64,000 nucleotides of DNA from Epiperipatus broadwayi. Lineage: Eukaryota > Onychophora > Udeonychophora > Euonychophora > Peripatidae. The position numbers and the translations under genes are program-made. The first letter of the stretch is position 1. Every line of letters starts with the position of its first letter. Below the pieces are notes generated by a model. The model made no database searches. It had not been told where the DNA came from and was given only the letters and a program-made list of their open reading frames with translations. Positions 45,420 to 57,794 of this stretch are shown in pieces. The stretch lies in assembly GCA_028023455.1 (NCBI GenBank), contig JAQFVV010012398.1, positions 3,866,682 to 3,930,681 on the forward strand, read 5' to 3'.

Positions 45420-46080
45420 AGGAAGATTGCAAGAATTAGAAAAATGATTTATATTAAATGGGACATTATTGGACTTTGTGAAGTTAGAAGAAAAGGTGAA
45501 GAGACAATTAATTTAAAAAGTGGACTCGTACTCTACTATAAAGGCACAAATATTGGAAATATAAGTGGACTAGGATTCATTATAAATAAAGAAGTGGAAA
45601 AACAACATTGTGGAGATTGATGGTATATCGAACAGAATGGCAAGATTAGTTATACAACTTAATAGCAGATACCAAATGCAGATGATTCAGGTTTATGCCC
45701 CAACAAGTCCTCATAATGATGAAGTAGTAAAAGATTTTTTTATGGATGTACAAAAGCTTTTTGATCAGAGTAAACAATGTTTTAAAATTGTTATGAGAGA
45801 CATTAATGCTAGAATTAGTAAACAAATGAAAGGTGAAAGTGTTGTAGGTAATTTTGGTTATGGTAATAAAAATGAGAGAGGTCATAGACTTGGGGAGTTT
45901 TTAGAAAAAAAAAACTTTGTATTATGAATTATTTTTTTGAGAAAAATGTTAAAAGAAAATGGACATGGAAGCATCCAAATGAAGGTACTGCAGAATTGGA
46001 TTATATTTTGATTAACAGAAAATATATAATTCCAAATTTTAATGTTCTCAATAAATTGAACACCAGAAGTAATCATCACT
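45420..46080 (+). pseudogene. RTE endonuclease domain, inactivated
   Basis: Blocks in order: WDIIGLCEVRRKGEE (catalytic Glu box), then frame 45,610-45,927 with ARLVIQLNSRYQMQMIQVYA and APTS, IVMRDINARI (the GDFNA metal-binding box is changed to RDINA), NFGYGNKNERGHRLGEF, then ENVKRKWTWKHPN-like, DYILINRKYI, and RSNHHLV in place of the SDHRLV catalytic His box. The loss of the Asp in both GDFN and SDH predicts a dead nuclease. Confidence 0.8.
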
Positions 46081-46099
46081 TAGTAAGATATGTGTTATT

Positions 46100-46564
46100 G
46101 TAAAACTAGAGAGACAAAAATCATTAAGAAAAACAATATTTACAGTCGATATTCCTAATATTCAGAAACACTCCAATGAATTTAAATTAGAATTTACAAA
46201 TCGGTTTCAAATATTAGTAGATTTTAAACATGATTTTTATTTGAATGAAATTAATAAGAAAATAACTGACATACTTTTAAAAACTGCAATGAAAATAGCT
46301 GATAGAAAAAAGCAGCAATTGACCAGTAAAATTTCTACTGAGACTAAAGAATTTATGAAGAAAAGAAGGAATATGAAGATATGCAAAAATCATGCATTAA
46401 AAAGGATTGAATACCTTGAATTCTGTAAAATGGTGTGGAAAAGAGTTGAAAATGATATAATAAAGTATAACTGTGAACTAACAAGGAAAGCTGTAGAAGA
46501 GAATAAAAGTCTCAAGAGTGTAAAACAACATTTTGGTATTGTAAGAAATTTATATCTGCAATAA
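46100..46564 (+). pseudogene. RTE linker region between endonuclease and RT
   Basis: Starts with a block aligned with the minus copy (TIFTVDIPNIQKHSNEF), then an intact 107-codon frame (46,241-46,564) rich in Lys and Glu and mostly helical (KKITDILLKTAMKIADRKK; TKEFMKKRRNMK). In this family the segment bridges the two enzymatic domains. Its mirror in copy A lies at 42,335-42,574. Confidence 0.75.
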
Positions 46565-46689
46565 GAAAAAAGATGGAACTATTATTAAAAAGAAAGATGA
46601 CATCATGAAATGGATAGAAGACTTCTAACAATTACTATATAATAATAAAAAACAAGTACCTCTTATATCTATTATATCTTTTGAATTGC

Positions 46690-47530
46690 CCAGAATTTTA
46701 AACAAAGAAGTGAGACATGCAATTAAATTTATGAAGAAAGGAAAGGCTCCAGGTAATGGTGGAATTTTAATTGATATATTAAAAGAAGCAGGTGAAGAAA
46801 TATAAATTTTTTAACAAAATTATATACCAAATGTCTAAATGATAAAGATGTATCAGATGATTGGAAGAATGCAGTATTAATATTAATATTTAAAAAAAGA
46901 TGATAAGGAAGGTATCAGAAATTACAGACCTATCAGCCTTTTATCAGTTGTATACAAAATTTTTAGCAAGATAATTACAACTTGTTTACCGAGAACATTG
47001 GATTTCCACCAACCAAGAGAACAAGCTAAATTTAAAAGTAGTTTTAGTACAGTAGATCATATCTAAGTATTGAGAAAAGTTATAGAAAGGACAAATGAAT
47101 ATGAGTTGCCATTATGCTTTGGATTTGTAGATTATGATAAGACATTTGATTCTATAAACATTTATTCAATGATTAAAGCATTGTATCATCAAGGTATAAA
47201 TCCAGGATATTGTCATATTTTAAAGAATATTTATAAACATACAGCAACAATTAGATTACGTAATGATACTAGGAAAGTCACCATTGAGAAGGATGTAAGA
47301 TAGGGGTGACTCCATATTTCCAAACCTTTTTACACCAGTGCTGCAAGAAGTATTTTGTGGATTAAAATGGGAATCTAAAAAAGTGAAAGTAAATGGAGAT
47401 CATTTAAGTCATTTATACTTACAGATGATGTATTTGTTTTTGCAAATAATGCTTTAGAATTACAAGAAATGTTGCTGGAGTTATCAGATGAAAGTAGGAC
47501 TAATGATAAATGTTAAAAAGACTAAAGTAA
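46690..47530 (+). pseudogene. RTE reverse transcriptase, inactivated
   Basis: RT blocks in order across frames: AIKFMKKGKAPGNGGILIDI, a broken WKNAV block, RNYRPISLLSVVYKIFSKII, frame 47,070-47,303 (VIERTNEYELPLCFGFVDYDK with the first catalytic Asp, then TFDSINIYSMIKAL), a lost RQG box, and ILTDDVFVFANNA (47,418-47,429 encodes LTDD where FADD is normal). Stops occur at several points. Confidence 0.8.
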
Positions 47531-47559
47531 TGTTCAATGAAATTTTTCAAAATATAAAA

Positions 47560-48165
47560 ATAAAGATTGATTATGCTGAGATAGAAGAAGTTAACAACTA
47601 CAAATATCTTGGTCGGATTATTAATACAGATGGAAACATATTAGATGAAATTAATTTATAGAATTAAACTTAGTTGGAGTGCTTTTGGTAAAAATAACTT
47701 GATACTAAAAGGAAATATGCCTATGTGTTTGAAAAGGAAAGTTTTTAATAAATGTGTTTTACTAGTTCTTACTTATGGATCTGAGACTGGGACATTTAGT
47801 GGAAGAGCAATACAGAGACTTCAGACCTCTAAAAGAAGTATGGAGAGATGCATGTTAAGGTTAAGAAGAGATCGAAAACGCAATATATGGGTAAGAGAAC
47901 AAACAGGTGTTTCTGACCTCATTAAAAAAATGAAAAGACTGAAGTGGAGTTAGGTTGGATATATTGCTAGAAGAGATGATAACAGATGGACAATTGAAAT
48001 CTTAAACTGGATTTCAAGAGATTGTAAAAGACCCAGAAAGAGACCACATGTGAGATGAATGGATGAAATACGAAAGTGTGCAGAAATGATGGGAGAAGAG
48101 AAATTAAAGATCAGAGAAGGTGGTTTGAACTTGGAGAGACCTTTATCCTGCAGTGGATTGATAAT
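47560..48165 (+). pseudogene. RTE ORF C-terminal region
   Basis: Contains a NNYKYLGRIINTDGN block, then frame 47,645-47,953 (KCVLLVLTYGSET, RSMERCMLRLRRDRKRN, TGVSDLIKKMKRLKWS), then after a stop GYIARRDDNRWT, RKRPHVR and MDEIRKCAEM. These are the standard last blocks of RTE ORFs and serve as a reference for the other fragments here. Confidence 0.8.
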
Positions 48166-48171
48166 GGTTGA

Positions 48172-48172
<1 letters not shown>

Positions 48173-48212
<40 letters not shown>
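48173..48212. repeat. (TA)n microsatellite tail of RTE copy
   Basis: About 40 bases of TA repeat directly continuing the TGATGATATA 3' tail of the RTE insertion. Confidence 0.95.
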
Positions 48213-48218
<6 letters not shown>

Positions 48219-49230
48219 CTCCATTTGATAACTGAAAGTAAAGTGAAAATTTGCTAATAATACTAATTAATTTAAATATGTTATTTGTTTAAATTAACTG
48301 ATTGCAAAAGTTAATAATGTTTAATTGTTGATATTAAATAATAACCAGCAATAAAATAGAAAGAATCTATCATCACATTAATAAATTTGCCCTTGGAACA
48401 ATTATAATCCATATAATGCCACTATAATGAGTTAGAATTGAATTTGATTGCATTTGTTAATAGTTTATATACAAATAACACTTTTATTATATATTTAAAT
48501 GTTGTTGTTATGAGGATACCGTGTAATTCAGAAAGTACCAAACACATCTTTGTGATTGCTGCCAAGAATAGACGTTTATATATACCATTTTGATCAATTC
48601 ATGTTTGCTTTTATTTTACTGATGACCATTGCTACACATAATAATTATGATATAATTTGTTTCTTTTTAAAAAGTTATTTACTTTTTTATAAGTGCATTT
48701 GTTATCTGCAACCATCCATGAGTGCACAAATTCAGCCCACCTCTCTCAGGAATTATGTATTTTAAAAATTTCTACCCTTCAGGTGAGGTACAAGTATTGA
48801 CAACTGATTTTTCATGCCTATCTTGACAGCTTAATAACTTGTTTTTAGTTTAAAAATGCTAAAAATTCTTTGTTTAAACATACTGTTACTATTCCTATGC
48901 CAACATTAAATACATAAAAAGAAAAAAGAAAATTCGAATTAAAAACTTTGGTTTATTTTAAAAATAAAATCTTATGATCTTTAAAAAACAAAAAAACAAA
49001 TCTATATATACTTTAATAATTTATTATGAAAGAGACTGAATTAGAGATTAATGTGTTGCAAACATATTTAAAATGATTATACTTTTCCATTGTTTTAAAA
49101 ATAATCTATAAATTGTAGACTTTGTAATTTACATTTTGATTAATATGATTCTACATATAATTGCTTTACTTTAAAATAAACTATTCTAAACAAAAATTTG
49201 ATAAAAAGTTCATTAATTAAATCTCTTCAT
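48213..49230. other. AT-rich stretch without a recognised gene
   Basis: The 69-codon frame at 48,556-48,765 lacks any domain. Nothing else is seen. Confidence 0.45.
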
Positions 49231-49480
49231 TATTACGACCACATAATGCGGTCTTGAATTTTCAAATTTATAACATCCCATTTCAGTTTAAAATTGCGGA
49301 AAAACTATGTGGTCTGCACATGTGCGTTTTACATCTTCGGACCCATTTTTTTTCCTACTTTTTAGAAAGATAAGTTGTATTTTTCTATCACAAAAATTTA
49401 CAATTTTACAGTAATTTTTGTAATCAAATAACTCTATTTTTTTTTTTTTGTTTTTTTCTGCTTTTTTCATTTTAAATGGA
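49231..49480 (+). promoter_or_regulatory. Probable 5' flank/terminal region of piggyBac copy
   Basis: Contains an imperfect palindrome GACCACATAATGCGGTC (about 49,238-49,254) and a related GTGGTCTGCACATGTGC near 49,308. It sits where the 5' terminal and subterminal repeats of a piggyBac element would be. The TTAA target and exact terminal repeat were not confirmed. Confidence 0.3.
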
Positions 49481-49513
49481 ATTCAGATTACCATGAATTT
49501 TATAAAGGTGAAT

Positions 49514-51300
49514 ATGGATAACTTGTCTGAGCCTAGCAATGACAGTGTTTTTGCAGTAAGTGAGCCATGGAATTTGGATGCTTCGGGCTCATTTGATGAC
49601 TTCTCTATCAGTAGTTTGGAATCAAATTCAAGTATTTCGGAGTCATATGTGGTACCAAATCCAAAACAAAAGTATGTAAATACAAGTGCAGCAACATTGC
49701 CAACTCCAGGCCCATATTCCTGGCCAGATCTAAATGCATTGTCAATTAATGTTATCGGGTTGTCCAATTTTACAAAGTCTTCTGGGCCCAAGTTTTCCAC
49801 CATTAGTGAGCATAGTATTTTAGATTTTTTTCAGTTATTATTTGATAAAAAAGTATTTGAAAAAAATTATTTTAGAAACAAATTTGTACGCTGAACAGAA
49901 AAAAGCTCACAATTGAATCAATTTATCACATCACAAATTATGTGTACTTTTTGGCATGATAATAGGCATTTCCTCCATATGTCCAGTACATGAATTAGAT
50001 GACACATGGAGTTCTGATTTGAGAATAAGACAATCATATTTTGCTAATATTATGATGCGATGTAGATTTTATTCAATTTTGTCTTGTCTACATTTTAATG
50101 ATAAAAAAATGCCAGATGATAAAAGTAAAGATTTTGATAAAATATATAAATTTAGGTCTACTGCAATGTAAATTTTAAAGCTGCATATCAAATGCATAGA
50201 GAGATAGCAATTTATGAAGCTATTACCAAATTTATTGGTTGTAATAGCATAAAGCAATATGAGCCCTTGAAACCAATAAAGTGGGGGTTCAAATAGTAGA
50301 TGTGTGCAGATATCCATAATGGATATGTGTCCCATATTTAGTTGTATACAGGAAAAAGTTCAACTTTAGATGCTAACCAAGATCTGGGTACTCTATCTGT
50401 GCTTTCAGTAGTTTTGCCATATCTATCAAAACAGCATCACATTATTTTTTGAGATAGGTATTTTACATGTGTATAGTTAGCAAAAGAACTATCTGCAAAC
50501 AAAATCTATTGTTGTGGCACACTAAAAGCAAATAGAAGAGATATCCCAGACAGAATCAAAGAAATGAATAAAAGCTATAAAAATGATGAGGGAGTGACAG
50601 TCATTTTTAATTTTTAATTTGAATGAATAAGAAGCCAATTATAATGCTAAATAATGCTTATCCACCTTCTGGGGATGATACTGTAATAAAAAGACCAAAG
50701 ATGGAACACTTCATTCATATCCATGCTCACCTGCAATAAAAAAATTACAACTGCTACATGGATGGAGTAGACTTGGCCAATTGGAGAGAACTTTAGTATG
50801 GTTGGAAGAGAAAATCTAACTGATAGTAAATACATCCTTTTTGGCATTGCTTTGATACAGCTATTATCAATGCATATTATCTGTATACAGAATATATGAC
50901 TCAGAAACAGAATAAAGTGGAAACATTTTTACTTTTTTGGAGAACCTTATCAGATAGCCTAATAGATCAGTTTTCCTCAAGAACACACAACTGAACAGCA
51001 TATTATGTTATAACACATCTTGCTCAACATACCATTGGAAAACATAGCCTAGTTGATCTTCATAAACACAACATACCTAAAAGAAGGAGTTGTGTCATCT
51101 GCCTAAAGAAGAAGCAGAGACATGAAAGTTTTTTTTGGCTGTGTGAAGTGTGAACTTATCACACTCTGCCAAAGTGCACTGAGAAATTATTTTACAATTT
51201 ACCATAGTGAGAGTGTGGTGATACTTTTTGGAAACAGCTGTCAACTAGTGCTCAGTCAACAACTCCCCATATAGATGATCATCAGCATCTCTAATTGGTA
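49514..51300 (+). pseudogene. piggyBac-type DNA transposase (PGBD4-like), inactivated
   Basis: Plus-strand blocks across three frames cover the whole transposase. N-terminal acidic region (frame 49,448-49,894; likely start MDNLSEPSNDSVFA at 49,517), then WPDLNALSINVIG. Frame 49,956-50,171: LMIIGI-type block and MMRCRFYSILSCLHFND, the conserved helix before the catalytic core. Then YEPLKPIKWGFK and MCADIHNGYV with a candidate first catalytic Asp, LYTGKSSTLD, DRYFT (second Asp), CCGTLKANRRDIPDRI, DGVDLANWRELYY (third Asp region) and AYYLYTEYM. The C-terminal cysteine-rich domain starts CVICLKKKQRHESFFW (first Cys at 51,091). Many stops and frame shifts kill it. The enzyme cuts and pastes at TTAA sites in living members. 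Confidence 0.85.
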
Positions 51301-53390
51301 AGTTGTATTTGCATTTGGTTACAATATTATTTTAATTGTAAGCTATCATTTTGTAGTAATCATGTATCTTTGTTTGCCTTTTTTTTAAAAATATGTATAA
51401 TTCTAATTTTGTTTGCTTTTTTTTAATAATTTTAATTTTGTTTGCTTTTTAATTATATTTTATTTATGTATGATTTCTTTCTTAGTTTATATATGTTGTT
51501 TTTATTATTTTGTTTTATTATTTTATTTTGTATATAGTATTTACCACATCATTGATAAATAAAAAAAATTATTTACAATAAAAAATGTTTTATTTTTTTA
51601 TTTTCCTCCTATTTTTCTCTAATATAAAAATTAATGACTAATTTTTTAATAAATTATAAACTTTATTGAAGTTCTTTATTATAATACTCAAATTATATTA
51701 ATTATTGATCAATATTAACTACTTGTTATCAGGGATGTCATATTCATTGCAAACCCCTGTATGGAGAAACATTTTGAAGGGCTATTAGGAAAAATTGAAA
51801 AGTACTGACATCTTTATTCCTTGAAGTGTAAAGTGATGGATTGTCTTAGGTAAGTCATATTATACACGATTTTATTGGAAATTCAATAAGAAATGCATAT
51901 AACTTATTAACAAAAGTGTAATTTTAAATTTTAATCATGAAAACTAAGATTTTATGGAATAATATGAAAATAATTTTTAGAAATATTAATTTAAAAAAAT
52001 TTTTTTTTATTACTTTGAATATCAATGGCAACTTTTTTTAGTTTGACATTCTTTGATATTCTATCTTCTAAATAATATAAATTATGTCATTTTTGGACAA
52101 TTTAAAGTCAATTCATTATAAAATTTGTGGCTTAACATAATTTTTAAAAAATTCAATATGTCTGCTTCACCAGTGTAAAAAATAAAGCATGGTCTATGCA
52201 TCCCATAATAGTATAACATTCTTTTTGCCAGTAAGAAAGTGATTTTATATTACCATAATGTTTTTGGTTTTATGCTGACACTCATCTGACCAATCTATAT
52301 TGATTATTATTCTCCAGTTAATAATGTTTTTTTTTTAAATATAAATATCATATTTTCTGTTAAGATGGGTATCAGTAAATGTCTAAAAAATATTTTATTA
52401 TTCAAATGAGCCAAACATAAATTCCAGACTATGAAATGGCAGCCAGATATGCTAACTATTACAATATAACACCAGTTACTTTTTATTTTGTGAAGCCATT
52501 TCCATAATTAAAGAATGAAATGCAGCCATAATAATGCACATGAACAATTCGATTTATATAAACATGCATATAGATATGTTTTATATTTTGCATGTATTGT
52601 AAAATTACTTCATATTTGTAATGGAGTCTTTATGTTTAAACATATGTGTTTCCATTTTGTATTGATTTACTAAAAAATTTATGTAGGATTTGGCTATAAA
52701 ATCTCATCACTACTTTACGTATAATTAAAAAAGAAAATCTAGGTTTATTCCTTGATTTGTCTCATTCAATTTCTTATTTATTATAGATCTTTGCAACATA
52801 TACATTTACCCAAAAGAAATTAGTCACAATTTTAGCTCTTTACAGACTCCTTTACCTAGTTACCTATTTTGAAAACATCCTAATTAAATATTTAACAATT
52901 AAATTTAGTAAAGTTTTATTGCCAAAATAGTAAATTAAAAAATAAGATATTGGGACCATAATAGGCTTTTTTGCTTCATCACAAAATAAAGATAAGGAAT
53001 CCTAATGACTAAACACAAATAATTGAAAATTGTTTATAATAGTTTATTGTTTGAGAATTCATAAGAATTTTGAGGATTTAAAATGATCAATTAGACTGTA
53101 GTTCATGATGAGTTCATGCATCTTGAAACTTTTCCATTGCATCAAACCACCAAATCAATTCTTTAAAAACCAAATATACATTTTAAGAATTTTGTTACTA
53201 AAAAGTAGAAATGCTATAAGATATTATTTAATTTTCTTTATGATGTTGAGGGTCAATTTTTATACTATGATCATTTTTATAACTTCTTTTCTTGAAGATT
53301 TACCCTTTCTTCAAACCAATGACTGCAGTATAAACTGTAGAAGTTTAAAAATTCTATCTCCATATTCTTGCATAGTTCATAATATACACT
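51301..53390. other. AT-rich stretch without a recognised gene
   Basis: No firm element boundary for piggyBac was found. The short GC-richer patch at 51,725-51,850 contains no recognised motif. The 95-codon frame at 53,105-53,392 is Phe/Ile/Leu-rich and has no domain. Confidence 0.45.
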
Positions 53391-53394
53391 AGAA

Positions 53395-53478
53395 GTGACA
53401 GCTCCTGAACTCAGCTGTGATTTACAGATATTAAGCCAAGTACTTGGCACTCTATCACTATATCAAACCATGCAGGTT
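53395..53478 (-). repeat. Possible tRNA-derived SINE head
   Basis: On the minus strand an A-box-like stretch (TAGTGATAGAGTGCC) is followed about 35 bases later by a B-box-like GAGTTCAGGAGC. The segment between (AAGTACTTGGCTTAATATCTG) resembles the body of tRNA-like SINEs. It is too diverged to fold into a clean cloverleaf, so it is not called as a tRNA. Confidence 0.3.
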
Positions 53479-54960
53479 TAGATATTTTGTTTGAATTAAG
53501 TGAGTAAAAAACATCAATTACTGAAGTTATTAAATGGCTCAGCTTTTAATTCTTTTATAATTTTTATTAAAAATTGTTTGTAATGTGGATAAATAATTTA
53601 TTTAATAATTTTTTTTATAAAATTTCACCATTCAACTTTTAATAAAACTTTTATTCAGATTATTTGAATTATCTTAATTTATTATAAGAAAAATCAGAGA
53701 TAATCTTTATTTAATCTTTGAAATGATAATCATATTCTGATCTTAAATCAAGCTTTACCAAAATTCAATTAATATCATATCTCTTACCAAAAACTATAAT
53801 AACAAAAACGGCCATAATTCTCAGTCATGAGTTATCTGTTCAATAGTTTTTCTATAATCATGCATTTACTTCACAATTCTAATGTGTCAAGATAAATGTT
53901 CGACCAGATATGGATTTAATAAGTATCCATATTTGTTTTCCCAATCAATAAAACATTTGTGCAGAAAGCATAATAAATGTTTACATTTTAATAATTTTTT
54001 TTCTGTATATATCTCTTTTTCTAATCTGTATTTTATGACACATGGATTCAAACAAAAAACATATTAAGTCGAATGATTTAAACAAAAACTAAAAAAAAAA
54101 AAGGGTAAAATACAAGACATAATTTTTTTCTATTAACATCTACACATTACTCTAGCATTGAAGAGTAGCAAAAAAAAAAAAAAAACGAAAGCTTTTAAGC
54201 ACAATCAAGGGATTCACAAAGTGTTAAACTTGAGTATATAGTAATCTAGGATTCAGAGAAATATTTGAGTTAAATATAATCCGAAGTTCATGGAAATTTT
54301 AAATATAACAATAAATTCATAGAAATGATGAACTTAAGAATAATTTGATCTATACAGAAATCATGAATAGGAAATCTCACTAAGAAAAAAAATAAAACAT
54401 TTAATAATTTTATTTTTTTATATTATTTAATCCAAAAAAAACATTTATTTTTAAAACATATATAACAATTCTTCAAGATATTAACAGATTTAAGTAAAAA
54501 TTAAATAAAACAAAAAGCTATGAAAATAAAGCATTTCATTTTATAATACAAAATCCATTTACATTCCTATAAAATAATAAGCAATTCTTTGAAGTTACGT
54601 GTAAGCATTTATATAATATTATTCATATATAAAAATAATCATTAGAACTCTGGGTCTTTTCTGCAATCATTGAATAATTATAACTTATTTATTAATTGCA
54701 ATACAAACTATTTTATATAATTTAAAGAAAAAAACACCTCTAAAACAAATAATTTATATCTTATTCTTAGCAAATATGTAGTATATGTTTTTTAAGATAA
54801 AATGTTAATTTTACTTGCGTAAAAAAAAAACAAAAAAAAAACAATTTACATTGTTTTTGAAACTCTAAATAGTATTTTCAAAAGTTATATGAACATGTTT
54901 TTTCTTTGTAATATTTGATGACATTAATTTTAAAATCTAAATTTGTTTTTTAAACACCCA
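53479..54960. other. AT-rich stretch without a recognised gene
   Basis: Homopolymer-rich sequence leading up to the secreted-protein candidate. The 61-codon frame at 53,882-54,067 shows no domain. Confidence 0.45.
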
Positions 54961-54985
54961 TGAAAATAAGTGGGAGTAGAAAAAG

Positions 54986-55020
54986 TATTTAAAAACTTTC
55001 TTGTAAATCACAAGCAGTTA
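54986..55020 (+). promoter_or_regulatory. TATA-like box and initiator of the secreted-protein candidate
   Basis: TATTTAAAA at 54,986-54,994 and CAGTTA with its A at 55,016 are 30 bases apart, matching RNA polymerase II core-promoter geometry. The coding start follows 59 bases later. Confidence 0.45.
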
Positions 55021-55074
55021 GTTATCACACCGAAGATTTCAAAACAAGAAATTAATTCATTCAAGAACTCCAGT

Positions 55075-55591
55075 ATGAAGTTAGTACTACTCAGTATAAT
55101 TCTTATTGTAAGTTTGATTTGTATCCAGGAATTAGAAGGCAAACCAGGTATATTTTCCAGAAAAAAAAAATTAAAAAATAATGGATCTGTATCTCAACCA
55201 AAAGATTCCTTTACTGGAGGCACTTATAAAAACAAACTAAATGCTAATGAACCTATTGTTCAGCCAGCAGGAGTTTCTAATGGTCAAAAGTTAAAAACTA
55301 ATAATAATGCTGTTCCACCAGCAACATACACCAATGGAAAATAAATAAAAACTAAGAAATCTTATCCTTGGCCAGTAGTACTTAATCCAAATTCTTATGC
55401 AAATCCTTATGTTCAACCAAAAATAGGTGTAAATGGAAATACATTTCAAATTGGAGGATCTCATATCTTACCGAGATTAGGCCTGGATGAAAATGCAATG
55501 TATATTAAGTCTCAAATTCTTCCACCAACAGCTCAAGTTCAGAACATCTGCAGTTCAACCTGAATCAATAGCAGACAGTTATGCAAATAAG
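55075..55591 (+). pseudogene. Small secreted repeat protein, first exon, apparently disrupted
   Basis: The start at 55,075 is preferred over the upstream ATG at 54,970 because it begins directly with a classic signal peptide (MKLVLLSIILIVSLICIQ, cleavage probably after LEG) and sits after a TATA/initiator pair. The mature part is rich in Asn, Lys, Pro, Gln and Tyr. It carries about three degenerate ~20-residue repeats with a V-x-P ... G-x-K-x-K pattern: SVSQP...GTYKNKLNA, PIVQPAG...GQKLKT, AVPPATYTNGK-stop-IKT. An in-frame TAA at 55,342-55,344 falls where the second repeat has a Lys or Leu codon. Reading continues in the same frame for ~70 codons (SYPWPVVLNPNSYANPY, NTFQIGGSHILPRLG) to TGA at 55,561; a one-base shift near 55,540 reopens the frame to AAG|GTAAAA, a good donor at 55,591/55,592. 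Family not recognised. It is either a young pseudogene or a gene with sequence errors; 89 residues if the stop is real. Confidence 0.55.
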
Positions 55592-57790
55592 GTAAAATAT
55601 TTCTTTTAATGAAAATATATTTTCAAAATTTAATTGTTATACTGATAATAATTAAAACATTTAGATATTTTTTGTAATTATGAATATTTTTAGATAAATA
55701 TTAGAATTAATTATTTCTCTTTAAAAATTATCTATACTTTTTAAAATATCCCAAGAAAGTAGAATGGAGATGAAACATGACCTTTCCTAATATCATCAAT
55801 TATTGTACTAAACTTGAACTTTTTTTAGCATGTAATATAAAAGGTTACCATCAATTTATTATAATATATTGACAAACATCATTGTAGAATTCTATCTTCA
55901 AATCTTTCATTCCAGAGTAGTTTAAAGAGAAAAGTATTTCTTATTAAAGGCAATATTGTACATAGCTTAAACTTCTTTTAGAATACACTATAAAATATTA
56001 ACATTCGATTAATTGTAAGTTATTGTTTGATTTGACCAATATAATTTTTAGAATTACATCTTCAAATCTACTTATATGAATTAAACATTCAATGGACAAT
56101 GGTAGGGAATTAAATAAATTATTACTAATAGTAACAATAATGAGTTTTCTAGTTTTATTTTAGACTTCATAATGAAAACTATCTATCTAGTTTTGTATTC
56201 AAAAACTTACTAAATTTCTATTACATTGTGTCCAAGTAAAAAAGTAATCGATTTTCTCTCCAAACTGTCTACAGTACATCACTAAATCTGTGTATGCATT
56301 ATATTGTAACATAGGTTAGACCATCATCACAAAAATGTTAAGATGCTAGCATATCTGAATCACAAATTATGACACAATGTGTTTTTGTACCTTAATTAAT
56401 TATATTCTGTGCTCATTAAATCTTGCAAACCACTTAACTATTCTTGGGACTTATGGACTTTACTTTTATAGATAGTTAAATCATTTCAAACATTTCAGTG
56501 GCAATTTTGCTCTATTAAAACCATATTCAATGCTAGCATGTTTTACCACTGTGAAGTAAGATATGGTAAATAGCTAAATTATATCACTCCATAACACAGC
56601 TTGGAGAGTTTGTAAATCATAATGAATTAATAGATAGAGTCAAATTATAACCACAGTAAAATGATATTCTTAAGAACTAAAAAACTGTAAAGATCAATCT
56701 TTTCTTTTAGATATGTCACATGATTTTCTGAATATGCATTAAATTACCATGTGAAGTTTAATGCAATGAGATAGACTTGAAAGTCAAAAGTACTTGAGTT
56801 AAGCTTTTTTGGTGTTTGAATATCACATGATCTTCAGAAAGATTATTTATTGGATTATTTTGCCTTGTTTAGTATATAGTAAAATAGAGGCATCAAGATA
56901 AGAGCTTAAGTTATCTAGATTGACCTCAATCTGATATCCACATGCTATTTGATCTTTGATGTCTTAAAAACAAATCATTTGGTAATAATGGAAACATTGT
57001 TTCAAATAAAGATATACACACATTTAAGATAAATTGTCATCATGTTTAACAACCAAAAACTTAAAAAGCACATCTTAACAGACTTTATCACCAAGCTGTT
57101 TTTGTTGGGTTAAAAGCAGTAGTGCATTATATATCAATAATTAATTTTGACATAAAGACCAATTTTTGACTTTGTGACAAAAATTATTATTGATGTGTTT
57201 GGTTAGCACTCATATATATTAATACAAGAGTATATCAATTATTATAGATCAAATATAAAAATGTTCCACATTTATACAAATTATTGGACTTTCTGCCTTG
57301 TCAGATAATATATTCCATTGTAAACCACGTGGTTTTTTCTCTAATTCTCTGATTAATTTTTTTCTTTATTTTACAATATTTCCTTCAATATTATGGTCTC
57401 TCACTGTAAGTTTCTCTTTTTGTGCTGTTCATAATTTTATTTTCATTGCATGAATAAATTTGACTTCAATCCTTTTTCTTGATTTTTATAATTTTGTTTT
57501 TCTATATTTCTATTTTTTTTTATTTTTTTTTTTGGAGAGGAGGGGAGTATCAGTTACAATGTCCATACTGATTTATGAATATTTGCTAAAAATGTTAATA
57601 ATGATAAAATTGTTATAATTATTATAAAAATTGTTGAAATAAAGTAGTGTTATTTTTGCATAAGAGCAATTAATTCTTTATAGTTTGGACCCAAATAATC
57701 TGATATTAAGTATTTTTTCCAGACTGAAAATAATTTAGAATTACATTTCTTATCCTTTCTTTATTCTAAACTTACATGTTTTTAAAACAT
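55592..57790. other. AT-rich stretch; possible intron or intergenic
   Basis: No second exon for the upstream candidate could be identified. Part of 56,345-56,540 weakly resembles 11,945-12,060 (TGATAGCATATCTG; AAATCTTGCAAACCA), suggesting an old shared repeat. Confidence 0.4.
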
Positions 57791-57794
57791 TTAT

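Larger units (their letters stand above)
45410..48172 (+). mobile_element. RTE LINE copy, near full length, plus strand
   Basis: A single-ORF endonuclease-reverse transcriptase element of the type annotated as 'endonuclease-reverse transcriptase' in many invertebrate genomes. Order: endonuclease (45,420-46,080), linker (46,100-46,560), reverse transcriptase (46,700-47,520), C-terminal region (47,560-48,160), then CCTGCAGTGGATTGATAATGG and a TGATGATATATA microsatellite tail. Numerous stops and frame shifts break the ORF, and the endonuclease active-site boxes are altered, so it is inactive. Confidence 0.85.

Noticed and set aside
45646-45885. 79-codon minus-strand frame
   Set aside because: Antisense shadow of the RTE endonuclease frame.
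49230-49260. Possible tRNA or short hairpin RNA from GACCACATAATGCGGTC
   Set aside because: Too short and imperfect; better explained as piggyBac subterminal sequence.
49483-49803. 106-codon minus-strand frame
   Set aside because: Antisense shadow of the piggyBac N-terminal region.
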